From: UBA4736 sp002404015
GTDB lineage: Bacteria > Chloroflexota > Dormibacteria > Dormibacterales > Dormibacteraceae
Assembly (NCBI GenBank): GCA_036747295.1
Contig: DAIOCN010000035.1
Coordinates: 1 to 22,714, forward strand
DNA length: 22,714 nt
Direction: 5' to 3'
The translations under genes and the position numbers were made by a program. The stretch's first letter is position 1. Each line of letters begins with the position of its first letter. This document shows, one piece after another, positions 14,628-22,714 of this stretch. The notes beneath the pieces are model-generated. The model did not search any database. It was not told the DNA's origin and was given only the letters and a program-made list of their open reading frames with translations.

Positions 14628-17089
14628 GGCACCGCTCCCGACGGAACTGTCACGGCCACCTGGGCCGATTGCGGGGTCAGCTCATCGACGCGGACCCGGA
14701 TGATGCCGCCCTGCGCCTCGGCCGGCGCGACCGGCGAGGAGAGGCCGCGCCCTGTGGCCGGGAACTGCGGCATGGCGCGCCAGCTGCCGACCGTCCAGTC
14801 GTAGACGTCAACCGACATGACCGGGGCCTTGGCGATCGGCTGCCCGGTCTGGGGCGGATAGAAGTAGGAGAGGGCCAGCCCTGACGCGGCCACGCCCGTG
14901 GGCACCTCGATGTCGTACACGTCGACCGTGTACGCGTTGTCGCTGACCATCGACACGATCCGGGGCCGGGCCGCGACCGCGGCCAGCGAGTCGACCGACT
15001 CCACCTGGACCGGCTGCACCACCGCCGCCAGGGTCGAGTGGGCGGGCTGGGCCCCTTCGATCTGCAGAGTCGACGAGGCGTCGGTCACTCCGACGAGAGC
15101 GACCTCGCCCTGGCGGCCGGACAAAGCCTCGGCGGCCGCCAGGCGGACGACGGTCTCCCGCTTGTCGCCGTTGTACACCTGGCCGCCGTACACCACACCG
15201 GGCGGCGGCGCCGCCTGGCCGACCCCCACTTTGGGGTTGACCGGCAGGCTGGCGTCGAGCGAGGCGTCGACGGAGACCGTCTGCCCGGGGTTCAGCGCGC
15301 CCTTGGCCAACACCGCCTCCTGGCCCGAGGCCGTGACCGCCCGCAGGTCCTGGATCGGCCGCGCCGTGTGGTTGAGGATCGTGCCCTGCAGGCGCCCACC
15401 CTTCAGGGCCAGGTGGGCGTCCAGCCCGGCCGCGGCGCCCGCGTCCGTCACCCCCAACCCGCCCGGGTGGCCGACGCTGAGCGTCTGCACCGTCTTCATG
15501 CTCCAGACGGCCACACCCCGCAGCTCGACCTGCTCGCGCTGGCCGACCGCGATCTCCGTGTTGTCGACGCTAACGCCGAATCCGCCGAGGCCGAGGGCGG
15601 TGGAGGCCAGCGTGTTGGCCGGGATGCGCACGTTGTAGTCGCCGCGGTGGGGCGCGAAGATGCCGTGGTAGGCGTAGGTCTCCACAGCGCCCCCTGGCGC
15701 CAGGCGCTGGATCTGGACCTCGTTGTCGAAGAAGTCGGTGCCTCGGGACGAGCTGCCCACCCAGTAGGAGCCGCCCGTGAACGCGAGTGCGACCAGCGGC
15801 ACCGTCACCCACATCAGCTCTCTGCGGTGCACCGCCTTCAGAGCCATGTAGTTGAGGATCCCGGCCAGCAGGACGTAGGCGACGAGCAGTCCACCCAGCA
15901 GCCCGATCGGCGGCAGGGTGCCGGCGGGCGCGTCGCCCAGGAGGTTGAAGATCACGTCCGGCCCCATCACCCCGCCGTAGCCCGGCACGAACGAGCCAGG
16001 CGCCACGGCCACGGCACCGCCGCCGGCGGTTGAGGCGAGGAGCATGGGCTTTGGTCCGGTGCCGAACCCGGAGGCGCCGAGCGTGCCCCGCGAGCCCTGG
16101 CCCGAGATGAGAAGGGCGCGCGAGAGCGCCTGGGACCAGATGATCCCGGCCAGGCTCGGCTGGGGGTCGATGGGGTCCGCGAAGGGGTCGACGGCCAGCT
16201 CGACGATCCGTCCCGCCCCGTAGTTGCCCTCCACGATGAGCGGGGAGCCGTCGGGCGCCCCCACGACCGCGCGGCCTTGGCGGAGCGCCCCGGTCACGGT
16301 CGGCACCACCAGCGATGTAGCCTTGCCGGCGAGCTGGGTAAGCGGGTCGATGGAGCCCGTGCCGGAGGCCTCGGGCCGCATCGGCGTTAGCTCAGCCGGC
16401 AGCGGCAGCAGGGTGCGGCGCCAGGTCGAGCCACCCGCCAGGACCAGGCTGCCGCCGAGGCCGACGAAGTCGCGAAGGGCCTGCAGCTGGGCCTGGCTCA
16501 GGGAGGCCGAGTCGAACTGGTCGATGACGATCGCGGAGAGCCCGCTCAGGTACACAGCGCTGGTCGGGAAGGCCTGGGCCGAGGCGAAGCGGGTCATCGA
16601 GAAGTCGAACCCGCGTGGCAGGGGCCGGAGCGCGCTGATCTTCTGGTCGCCCTGCTGGACGTCGCTCAGCAGCGCGGTCGCCGCCTGCGCCCGGGCCGTC
16701 GACTGGACGTCGGCGCTGCCGACCACGTGACCGCCCAGGTCCCTGACCTCCGCTCCATAGCCGCTGGAAGCCTCGATCACGTAGATGGTCAGCGACCGGG
16801 CGGTGGCCCTGGGCACCGCCAGGCGGGCCCGGTAGGTGGGGTAGCTGTTGGACGGCGGCCCCTGGGTCGGGGACGCCTGGTTGGGTACCAGGAGCACGTC
16901 GCCGGTGAAGTCGGCGGCGCCGTCGTTCTTCAGAGTGACCGTGTAAGGCGTCCAGGCGCCGGCCTGGGGGCTGACCTCCCAGCGCTGGTTGATCGTCAGC
17001 GTGAGACCGGGGTCAGCCGCCTGCGCGGGCGCCGCCGGCAATGCGAAGGCGAGGCCGGTGAGAAGGGCTACCAGGCGGCTCAGCTTCAT
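14624..17089 (-). CDS. Secreted membrane-anchored protein with amidotransferase-like domain
   Basis: The product is 821 residues from ATG 17089. An earlier ATG (17149) would add 20 residues before a clear signal peptide, so 17089 is preferred. The signal peptide is MKLSRLVALLTGLAFALPAAPAQA (cleavage near residue 24). A beta-rich domain follows (LTLTINQRWEVSPQAGAWTPY). Residues about 175-225 resemble the class I amidotransferase-like fold of BatA-type proteins (LSGLSAIVIDQFDSASLSQA, then LRDFVGLGGSLVLAGG), but no catalytic Cys is seen there. Two membrane helices lie near 394-414 and 427-446, with GVETYAYHG-type beta-rich sequence after them. It is the first gene of the operon, 95 bases after mtrB, and overlaps the ABC ATPase gene. 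It may be the extracytoplasmic partner of the transporter. The function is unknown. Confidence 0.8.
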   Translation of the reverse strand: MKLSRLVALLTGLAFALPAAPAQAADPGLTLTINQRWEVSPQAGAWTPYTVTLKNDGAADFTGDVLLVPNQASPTQGPPSNSYPTYRARLAVPRATARSLTIYVIEASSGYGAEVRDLGGHVVGSADVQSTARAQAATALLSDVQQGDQKISALRPLPRGFDFSMTRFASAQAFPTSAVYLSGLSAIVIDQFDSASLSQAQLQALRDFVGLGGSLVLAGGSTWRRTLLPLPAELTPMRPEASGTGSIDPLTQLAGKATSLVVPTVTGALRQGRAVVGAPDGSPLIVEGNYGAGRIVELAVDPFADPIDPQPSLAGIIWSQALSRALLISGQGSRGTLGASGFGTGPKPMLLASTAGGGAVAVAPGSFVPGYGGVMGPDVIFNLLGDAPAGTLPPIGLLGGLLVAYVLLAGILNYMALKAVHRRELMWVTVPLVALAFTGGSYWVGSSSRGTDFFDNEVQIQRLAPGGAVETYAYHGIFAPHRGDYNVRIPANTLASTALGLGGFGVSVDNTEIAVGQREQVELRGVAVWSMKTVQTLSVGHPGGLGVTDAGAAAGLDAHLALKGGRLQGTILNHTARPIQDLRAVTASGQEAVLAKGALNPGQTVSVDASLDASLPVNPKVGVGQAAPPPGVVYGGQVYNGDKRETVVRLAAAEALSGRQGEVALVGVTDASSTLQIEGAQPAHSTLAAVVQPVQVESVDSLAAVAARPRIVSMVSDNAYTVDVYDIEVPTGVAASGLALSYFYPPQTGQPIAKAPVMSVDVYDWTVGSWRAMPQFPATGRGLSSPVAPAEAQGGIIRVRVDELTPQSAQVAVTVPSGAVP

Positions 17090-17184
17090 GGGTTCTTGAG
17101 CGAAACGCGTCGGGGGCCGGGCGGTAACGGCAACCTTAAACGATCGCAACGGAGCCAGGACCCCGTTGAGTGGATCCCGCCTAG

Positions 17185-17430
17185 CTACTCCGAGGAGACC
17201 TGGCCGACGTCCGTCAGGATCTCGGCCTTGCCCCGCACCTTGATGGCCGCCGTGAGGTCCGTGAACTGGGCCACCAGCACCTCTCCGGCGTCGAGGCGCT
17301 CGGAGTGGTGGGAGCGGGTGTCGCGGCCGCGGGTCAGGCCCATGATCGTGACGCCGTCCTCCAGCGCCTTGACCACGATGTAGCGGCCACCCTGTGCCCT
17401 CTCGCCGCCGTTGTCAGCCGGACTGTCCAT
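17185..17430 (-). CDS. mtrB: trp RNA-binding attenuation protein (TRAP)
   Basis: The product is an 81-residue TRAP homologue. From residue 16 (RYIVVKALEDGV) through GLTRGRDTRSHHSERLDAGE to AQFTDLTAAIKVRG it follows Bacillus TRAP almost residue for residue. The tryptophan-pocket residues are kept, including T33, G35, D37, T38, H41/H42, Q55, T57 and T60. Of the RNA-binding residues, K64 and R66 (Bacillus K56, R58) are kept and Bacillus K37 is R45; Bacillus K40 is Ala. TRAP forms an 11-subunit ring that, with tryptophan bound, wraps (G/U)AG repeats in trp leader RNAs and causes attenuation. The ATG at 17430 overlaps the dnaE end by 17 bases. No trp gene or anti-TRAP gene is in the window, so the target is unknown. 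Confidence 0.93.
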   Translation of the reverse strand: MDSPADNGGERAQGGRYIVVKALEDGVTIMGLTRGRDTRSHHSERLDAGEVLVAQFTDLTAAIKVRGKAEILTDVGQVSSE

Positions 17431-20400
17431 TGCGCCACTGCCCCCGCCCGTTTCCGTTGCCGTTCGACTGGGCGCGCGGCCGGACCGTCTCCAGCCTCGT
17501 CACCTCGCGCCCGAAATGGGAGTCTAGGTCATCCTTGAGGGCCTGCCCCGCGCTCACCGAGAAGCGCTCCCCCAGCTGCACGCTGACCACCCGGCCAGCC
17601 ACCCGGAAGTGGGCGAAGACGCTGTCGGAGCCAGGGTGGCGGGCCAGGACCTGGGCCAGGGCGTCCACCACGTCCTCCCCGCCTTCGGGCACGTCGATGT
17701 GCACGGTCTTCTGGCGCTCCACGGGCCCGCACTCGGGGTCGTCCCAGGCCCAGACGAACTCGGCCAGCAGCGAGGCGCTCTCGGCCACCTCCTCCACAAG
17801 CTCGGCGTCCTCTTCGAGGCCCGCCGGGGGGCTCGCTGCGGTCGCGGCATTCCGGTTGCCACCTGCGCTGACGTCGACCTTGCCCTGGACGATGAGGGGC
17901 ACGTCGGACTCGAACAGGCGGCGGACCCTCTCCTCTGTGTACAGGCGCGGGAAGACGACCACGTCGATGGTCCCCGTGAGGTCCTCCAGCTCCACGAAGG
18001 CCATGATCTGGCCGCTCCGGGTGACGACCCGGCGCACGTCCCGGACGATGCCACCCACCCGGACCTCGGTGCCCAGGATGTCGGACGTGACCTGGATCGC
18101 CTGGGCGTCGGTCAGCCTGGCCAGCTCCGCCTCGATCCGGTTCAGCGGGTGGTCGCTGAGGTACAGGCCGAGCAGCTCCTTCTCGGCTCGCAGCTTCTCG
18201 TCGGGGGTCATGGGCTCGGTGGTGATCCGGTAGCCGGCCGGATCGTCCACGGGCGCCTCGACCATCCCGAACAGCGAGGTCTGGCCGGACTCGCGGTCCC
18301 GCCGCGCCCGCTCCGCGCGCTGGACGGCGAGGTCGAGCATGGCGAGCAGCTGGTTGCGTTCGCCCAGGCTGTCGCAGGCTCCGCTCCTGACCAGCGCCTC
18401 GAGCACCCTGCGGTTGATCTCCTGGATGCCGCTGATGCGCTCGCAGAGGTCGTCGAGGGACTTGAAGCGCCCGTGCTCCTCGCGCTGCTCGACGATCATG
18501 TCCACCGCCTTGGCACCGACGTTCTTGATGGCGGCGAGGCCGAACCGGATGCGCGTCTCCACGATCGAGAAGTCCGCGAGCGACTCGTTGATGTCGGGCG
18601 GCAGCACCTCGATCCCTCGCTTCTTGCAGTCCACGATCGCGGTCGCCACCTTCTCGGCGCTGCCTTCCATGTGGACCAGGAGGGCGGTCAGGTACTCGAT
18701 CGGGTAGTTTGCCTTCAGGTAGGCGGTCTGGTAGGCGATCAGTCCGTACGCCGCGCTGTGAGCCCGGTTGAAGCCGTACGAGGCGAACTTGTCGATCATG
18801 TCGAAGAGCTGCTCGCCCATCGGGTTCTCGATCCCGTTGGCCAGGCAGCCGGCCAGGAACTTCTCCCGCTGCTGGGCCATCTTCACCCGGTCCTTCTTGC
18901 CCATCGCGGCGCGCAGGATGTCGGCCTCGGAGAGCGTGAAACCGGCCAATGAGCGGGCAGCCATCATCACCTGCTCCTGGTAGATCATCACGCCGTACGT
19001 CTCCCGCAGGATGGGCTCCAGCGCGGGGTGCATGTACTCGATCGGCTCCTTGCCCTGCTTGCGCGCGACATAGGCCGGGATGTTGTTCATGGGGCCGGGC
19101 CGGAACAGCGCGACGGCCGCGGAGACGTCCTCGAAGGACCCCGGCCGCATCTCCTGCAGCATCCGCCGCATCCCCGACCCCTCGAGCTGGAACACGCCGT
19201 GGGTGTCGGCGGCGGAGATGAGCTCGTAGGCCTTGGGGTCGTCCAGGGGGATCTGGTCGATGTCCAGCTTGTCGCCCCTGGTCTGTTCGACGAGGCGCAG
19301 GCAGGTCGAGATGATGTCCAGGTTCTGCAGGCCGAGGAAGTCCATCTTCAGGAGCCCGACCTCCTGGACCGCCTTCATGTCGTACTGGGTGATGACCTGG
19401 CGGATCGAGTCGTCAGGGCCCGCCGCCGAGCGCGGCCCGTACTGGAGCGGCGTGAAGTGGACCAGCGGCTCCGGCGCGATCACCACCCCGGCGGCGTGGA
19501 CGCTGACGTTGCGCGAGACCCCCTCGAGACCGCGAGCCACATCCACCAGCCGCTTGAGGTCTACCTGGCGCCCGTCCGCCGCCGTGATCGGCCCGCCCTC
19601 GTAGGCCTCCTTGAACTCGGGAACCTCCTTGATGGCGTCTTCAAGCGACTTGGAGCGGCCCTGCCAGACCGGCACCAGCTTGGATAGCCGGTCGGTCTCC
19701 TTCAGGGGGACATTCAGCACCCGGCCCACGTCCCGGATGGCGGCCTTCGAGGCCATCGTGGTGAACGTGATGATCTGGGCCACCCGGTCGGCCCCGTACT
19801 TCTCCGTCACGTAGCGGATGACGCGCTCGCGGCCCTCGACCGAGAAGTCGCAGTCGATGTCCGGCATCGACACCCGGTCCTTGTTCAGGAAGCGTTCGAA
19901 GATCAGGCCGTGGTGGAGGGGGTCCAGGTTCGTGATGCCGAGCGTGTAGGCGACCAGGCTCCCGGCCGCGCTGCCCCGGCCTGGCCCGGCGACGATCCCC
20001 TGGCGGCGGGCGAAGTTGTAGAAGTCCCAGACGATCAGGAAGTAGGAGGCGTAGCCGGTGTGGCCGATCACCTCCAGCTCGACGTCCATCCGCTCGCGGG
20101 CGGCGGCCGGCGGCTGGGCACCGTAGCGCCACTTGAGACCCTCGTCAACCAGCTTCCGGAGGTACTGATCGGGGGTGAGCCCGTCCGGCACCTCGAACGG
20201 GGGCAGCAGGGTCTGGCCGAGCTCGATCTTGACGTTCACCTGGTCCGCGACCTCGAGGGTGTTGGCGGTCGCGTCGGGCATGTCGGCGAAGACCTCCGCC
20301 ATCTCCTGGGCGCTCTTCAGGTAGAAGTCCTGGGACTCGAAGCGCCAGCGCTTGGGGTCGTCGAAGTTGGCCCCCGTTTGCAGGCAGAGGAGCACGTCGT

Positions 20401-21064
20401 GGGCTTCGGCGTCGTGCTGGTGGACGTAGTGGAGGTCGTTGGTGGCGGCCAGCCTCAGCCCGAACTCCCTGGAGAAGTCGACCAGCGTCGCGTTCACCCT
20501 CTCCTGCTCTTCGAGGCCGTGGCGCTGGACCTCGAGGAGGTAGCGGTCGGGACCGAAGATGTCTCTGTAGGCGGCGACCGTCTCCCTGGCCGCCTGCACC
20601 TCGGCGCCGTTGATCTTTGTCGCGACCTCCCCGCCCAGGCAGCCGGAGAGCGCGATCAGTCCCTTGGAGTGCTGCGAGAGCACCTCGCGATCGATCCGGG
20701 GCTTGTAGTAGAGCCCCTTCATCTGGCCGATGCTGCAGAGGTTCATCAGGTTGAGGTAGCCCTCGCCGTCGGCCGCCAGGAGTGTCAGGTGGTAGGGGTC
20801 GCGGTCAGCCCGGCCTTCCTTCAGCTCCAGCGAGCGCGGTGCCACGTAGACCTCGCAGCCGAGGATGGGCTTGATGCCGGCCAGCTTGCAGGCCTTGTAG
20901 AAATGCACCGCTCCGTACATGACGCCGTGATCGGTGAGAGCGAGAGCGGGCATCTTGAGCTCGGCGGCGCGCGCGACCATCGGCCCGACCCGGCTGGCTC
21001 CATCGAGCAGTGAGTACTCGGTGTGGTTGTGCAGGTGGACGAATGTGTCGGGCGCCGGGCTCAT
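17414..21064 (-). CDS. dnaE: DNA polymerase III alpha subunit
   Basis: The product is a complete 1216-residue replicative polymerase. The PHP domain opens with FVHLHNHTEYSLLDGAS and keeps likely metal ligands (H10/H12/H14, D45/H46, E71, D210/H212), so its exonuclease site may be active. The polymerase catalytic acids are D402 and D404 in PDIDCDF and D575 in KMDFLGL. The conserved FASYGFNRAHSAAYGLIAYQ lies at 760-779. Helix-hairpin-helix sequence near 844-868 is followed by a clamp-binding motif QTSLF (928-932) and an OB fold (about 1000-1075). The C-terminus ends in an Asn/Gly/Arg-rich tail. It is slightly longer than the E. coli enzyme. The ATG at 21064 has no strong ribosome binding site. 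It is divergent from the aminotransferase gene and overlaps mtrB. Confidence 0.97.
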   Translation of the reverse strand: MSPAPDTFVHLHNHTEYSLLDGASRVGPMVARAAELKMPALALTDHGVMYGAVHFYKACKLAGIKPILGCEVYVAPRSLELKEGRADRDPYHLTLLAADGEGYLNLMNLCSIGQMKGLYYKPRIDREVLSQHSKGLIALSGCLGGEVATKINGAEVQAARETVAAYRDIFGPDRYLLEVQRHGLEEQERVNATLVDFSREFGLRLAATNDLHYVHQHDAEAHDVLLCLQTGANFDDPKRWRFESQDFYLKSAQEMAEVFADMPDATANTLEVADQVNVKIELGQTLLPPFEVPDGLTPDQYLRKLVDEGLKWRYGAQPPAAARERMDVELEVIGHTGYASYFLIVWDFYNFARRQGIVAGPGRGSAAGSLVAYTLGITNLDPLHHGLIFERFLNKDRVSMPDIDCDFSVEGRERVIRYVTEKYGADRVAQIITFTTMASKAAIRDVGRVLNVPLKETDRLSKLVPVWQGRSKSLEDAIKEVPEFKEAYEGGPITAADGRQVDLKRLVDVARGLEGVSRNVSVHAAGVVIAPEPLVHFTPLQYGPRSAAGPDDSIRQVITQYDMKAVQEVGLLKMDFLGLQNLDIISTCLRLVEQTRGDKLDIDQIPLDDPKAYELISAADTHGVFQLEGSGMRRMLQEMRPGSFEDVSAAVALFRPGPMNNIPAYVARKQGKEPIEYMHPALEPILRETYGVMIYQEQVMMAARSLAGFTLSEADILRAAMGKKDRVKMAQQREKFLAGCLANGIENPMGEQLFDMIDKFASYGFNRAHSAAYGLIAYQTAYLKANYPIEYLTALLVHMEGSAEKVATAIVDCKKRGIEVLPPDINESLADFSIVETRIRFGLAAIKNVGAKAVDMIVEQREEHGRFKSLDDLCERISGIQEINRRVLEALVRSGACDSLGERNQLLAMLDLAVQRAERARRDRESGQTSLFGMVEAPVDDPAGYRITTEPMTPDEKLRAEKELLGLYLSDHPLNRIEAELARLTDAQAIQVTSDILGTEVRVGGIVRDVRRVVTRSGQIMAFVELEDLTGTIDVVVFPRLYTEERVRRLFESDVPLIVQGKVDVSAGGNRNAATAASPPAGLEEDAELVEEVAESASLLAEFVWAWDDPECGPVERQKTVHIDVPEGGEDVVDALAQVLARHPGSDSVFAHFRVAGRVVSVQLGERFSVSAGQALKDDLDSHFGREVTRLETVRPRAQSNGNGNGRGQWRNGQSG

Positions 21065-21144
21065 CGCGGCCGACTGTGCGGAGTTGGTGTCCTTGGGGCG
21101 TGCGGCATCGTTTGGAGCGAGGAGTGGCGGTCCCCCGGACGGCG

Positions 21145-21150
21145 ATTGTA
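21145..21150 (-). promoter_or_regulatory. Candidate -10 element for dnaE
   Basis: The minus strand reads TACAAT here, one base from the consensus TATAAT, in the 109-base gap between dnaE and the divergent aminotransferase gene. It would give a dnaE leader of about 70-75 bases. No convincing -35 sequence sits 16-18 bases upstream, so support is limited. Confidence 0.4.
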
Positions 21151-21160
21151 GACCAGCAGG

Positions 21161-21166
21161 TACCCT
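21161..21166 (+). promoter_or_regulatory. Candidate -10 element for a leaderless aminotransferase mRNA
   Basis: TACCCT fits the TAnnnT pattern and ends seven bases before the GTG start at 21174, the spacing expected when transcription begins at the start codon. There is no good Shine-Dalgarno sequence before this GTG, which agrees with a leaderless transcript. The -35 region is not recognisable. Confidence 0.35.
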
Positions 21167-21173
21167 TCTAGAC

Positions 21174-22340
21174 GTGACCCTCCCCTCACTGTCGAGCGCG
21201 GTCCTCGAAGCCCATCACTCGGGTATCCGCGAGGTCTCGAACGTGGCCCTGACCATGCACGACGTGATCCGCCTGGAGGTCGGCCAGCCCGACTTCCGCA
21301 CGCCCGACCACATCGGCGAGGCGGCCAAGCGGGCGATCGATGAGGGCTTCACCTACTACACCCACACGCAGGGCCTCATGTCGCTGCGGGAGCGCCTCGT
21401 GGCGAAGTTGGAACACGTGAACGGGATCGTGACGACGCCGGCCGGGATCGCGTGCGCTCCGGGCGGCGTGGGGGCCATCGCGGCGGCGATCGGTGCCCTG
21501 GTGAACCCCGGCGACGAGGTGATGCTGCCCGATCCCCACTGGCCCAACTACGAGCTGATGCTGACCTGGTCGCAGGCCGGCGGGCTCTACTATCCCTGCC
21601 CCGCCGAGCTCGGCTTCCAACCCGACCTCGAGCGCCTGGAGGCGCTGATCAGCCCGCGCACCAAGGTGCTCGTGGTCAACAGCCCCAACAACCCGACCGG
21701 CGCCGTGTACCCGGCGCAGACGATGCGGGCGCTGGCGGAGATCGCGGAGCGCCACAACCTCTGGATCATCTCGGACGAGTGCTACGACCAGATCATGCTG
21801 GACGGCGCCCCGGTGGCCGCGAGCATGGCCGCCCACTCCCAGGACGGCCGCGTCATAAGCGTCTTCACCTTCAGCAAGACGTATGCGATGACGGGCTGGC
21901 GGCTCGGGTACGCGGTGGGTCAGCCCGAGGTCATCGAGAGCGTGACCAAGGTGCTGGAGTCCAACTCTTCGTGCGTCTCCACCATCAGCCAGAAGGCGGC
22001 CGAGGCCGCCCTGGACGGGCCCCAGGACTGCGTCGGCGAGATGGTCGCGGCGTACCGTCGCCGCCGGGACCTGGTGGTGGACCTGCTGCGCGAGGCGGGC
22101 CTCCTGATCGCGGTGCCGGAGGGCGCCTTCTACATCATGGCCGACGTCTCGCCCAGCGGCCTCGACTCGCGCGAGTTCGCCTTCCGTCTGCTGCGCGAGC
22201 GCCACGTTGGCGTGGCGCCAGGGACGGCTTTCGGGACACTGGCTCCGGGTGCGGTGCGGATCAGCCTCGCCAGCTCCGATCGGGACCTTCGGGAGGGCGT
22301 CGGCCGCCTCAGCGAGCTGGTACAGGAGTTGAAAGGATGA
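21174..22340 (+). CDS. Pyridoxal phosphate-dependent aminotransferase, class I/II
   Basis: The product is a fold-type I aminotransferase of 388 residues from GTG 21174; the longer open frame back to 20934 lies inside dnaE and is rejected. The N-terminal IRLEVGQPDFRTPDHIGEAA and YTHTQGLMSLRERL are typical. The cofactor-binding residues are visible: N173 in SPNNPTG, D201 and Y204 in SDECYDQ, the Schiff-base lysine K235 in FSKTYAMTGWRLG and R243. The C-terminal arginine that binds the substrate carboxylate is in GAVRISLAS. It belongs near the aspartate/branched-chain aminotransferase group; the exact substrate cannot be assigned. It overlaps the next gene by three bases (ATGA), so the two are probably cotranscribed. 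Confidence 0.93.
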   Translation: MTLPSLSSAVLEAHHSGIREVSNVALTMHDVIRLEVGQPDFRTPDHIGEAAKRAIDEGFTYYTHTQGLMSLRERLVAKLEHVNGIVTTPAGIACAPGGVGAIAAAIGALVNPGDEVMLPDPHWPNYELMLTWSQAGGLYYPCPAELGFQPDLERLEALISPRTKVLVVNSPNNPTGAVYPAQTMRALAEIAERHNLWIISDECYDQIMLDGAPVAASMAAHSQDGRVISVFTFSKTYAMTGWRLGYAVGQPEVIESVTKVLESNSSCVSTISQKAAEAALDGPQDCVGEMVAAYRRRRDLVVDLLREAGLLIAVPEGAFYIMADVSPSGLDSREFAFRLLRERHVGVAPGTAFGTLAPGAVRISLASSDRDLREGVGRLSELVQELKG

Positions 22341-22621
22341 TCAGGAACGTGGTGCTGGTGCGGCTGAAGTCGGGTGCTGACCCGCAGGCCTTCGCTGAGA
22401 TCCTCGCCTCTCTCGAGGCGCTCCGGACCCCGGGCATGCAGGGAATCCGGGCACGCCCTGACGCCGGACTTCGCGAGGGCAACTGGGACGGTGCCGTGGT
22501 GGCCGACTTCGAGGACGCGAGCGCCTACCAGGAGTACGACCGCGACGAGGAGCACAACCGCCTACGGCAGCGGCTGGGCGCCCTGGTCGACACGATCGCC
22601 CGCTGCCAGCTCGAGGTCTAA
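22337..22621 (+). CDS. Dabb-domain (stress-responsive alpha/beta barrel) protein
   Basis: The product is 94 residues with the Dabb family layout: MIRNVVLVRLKSGADPQAFA, then a helix, then a beta strand DGAVVADFEDASAYQEYDRD, then EHNRLRQRLGALVDTIARCQLEV. The typical features are the first strand with VVLVRLK, the DFEDASAY segment and the late EHNRLRQRL helix. Such proteins are small dimeric ferredoxin-like barrels of varied and often unknown role. The ATG has AAAGG upstream and overlaps the aminotransferase stop, so the genes form a two-gene unit. Whether it modulates the aminotransferase or acts separately is not known. Confidence 0.82.
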   Translation: MIRNVVLVRLKSGADPQAFAEILASLEALRTPGMQGIRARPDAGLREGNWDGAVVADFEDASAYQEYDRDEEHNRLRQRLGALVDTIARCQLEV

Positions 22622-22626
22622 AGAAC

Positions 22627-22641
22627 TCCCCAAGAAGGGGA
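22627..22641 (+). terminator. Weak hairpin after the Dabb gene
   Basis: TCCCC and GGGGA form a 5-bp stem with loop AAGAA, six bases after the Dabb stop. No T run follows, so it is at best a weak terminator. The rest of the tail (to 22714) is pyrimidine-rich and then purine-rich, with a second hairpin TCCACC-GAA-GGTGGA at 22682-22696 and no supported gene. Confidence 0.3.
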
Positions 22642-22714
22642 CCCCCACCCTCACCTAAGACTCCCTCCCCCGTGTCCCGAATCCACCGAAGGTGGAGTGA
22701 GATAGGGGGCTGAG

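Noticed and set aside
20934..21173. Upstream extension of the aminotransferase by 80 codons
   Set aside because: It runs into the 5' part of dnaE on the other strand, and family N-termini begin close to the GTG at 21174.
22695..22714. Possible TRAP target with GAG/TAG triplets at the window end
   Set aside because: Only four triplets are visible, mostly spaced by one base rather than the 2-3 bases required by TRAP, and the window ends there; it needs the following sequence.

Overview
The window is a GC-rich bacterial chromosome segment with a mobile-element end on the left (about 1-3,890) and a dense chromosomal gene block on the right. The lineage cannot be fixed from sequence alone. The very GC-rich coding DNA, the frequent GTG and TTG starts, a complete DnaE with a PHP domain and a TRAP (MtrB) homologue suggest a deep-branching monoderm-type lineage (Chloroflexota/Dormibacterota-like, or an actinobacterial relative), which is inference.

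Left, 1-3,890: the end of an integrated phage-like element. A tape-measure-like gene on the plus strand follows a 12-codon leader ORF with a good ribosome binding site. It converges on a minus-strand hypothetical gene with internal repeats, across a strong hairpin terminator. A complete tyrosine recombinase then abuts the 3' end of a tRNA-Thr(GGT) gene, the usual arrangement for a tRNA-targeted integrative element. The other attachment site lies outside the window.

Centre, 3,892-17,089: a minus-strand gene string with almost no spacing (four-base ATGA overlaps, one TGATG, 17-base overlaps). In transcription order it encodes a secreted membrane protein with an amidotransferase-like domain, an ABC ATPase, an ABC-2 permease, a membrane protein with a (QG)33 tract, a MoxR AAA+ ATPase, a DUF58 protein, a BatA-like VWA protein, a large double-VWA membrane protein, a redoxin and a 71-residue protein. 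The tRNA-Thr follows 21 bases later. MoxR, DUF58 and VWA proteins usually act together as a chaperone-like module for membrane or periplasmic targets; here they are joined to an ABC exporter.

The most striking feature is the redoxin (4206-4643). Its reading frame is interrupted by one TGA exactly where the first cysteine of the CxxC motif belongs (FYRGDW-TGA-PYC). A symmetric 37-base hairpin starts directly after the TGA and resembles a bacterial SECIS element. It is probably a selenoprotein that ordinary gene callers would truncate.

Right, 17,185-22,714: dnaE (replicative polymerase alpha subunit) overlaps mtrB, an unmistakable trp RNA-binding attenuation protein homologue in an unusual place next to dnaE. 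Divergent from dnaE is a fold-type I aminotransferase gene, overlapping a small Dabb-domain gene. The last 93 bases hold no gene that I can support.
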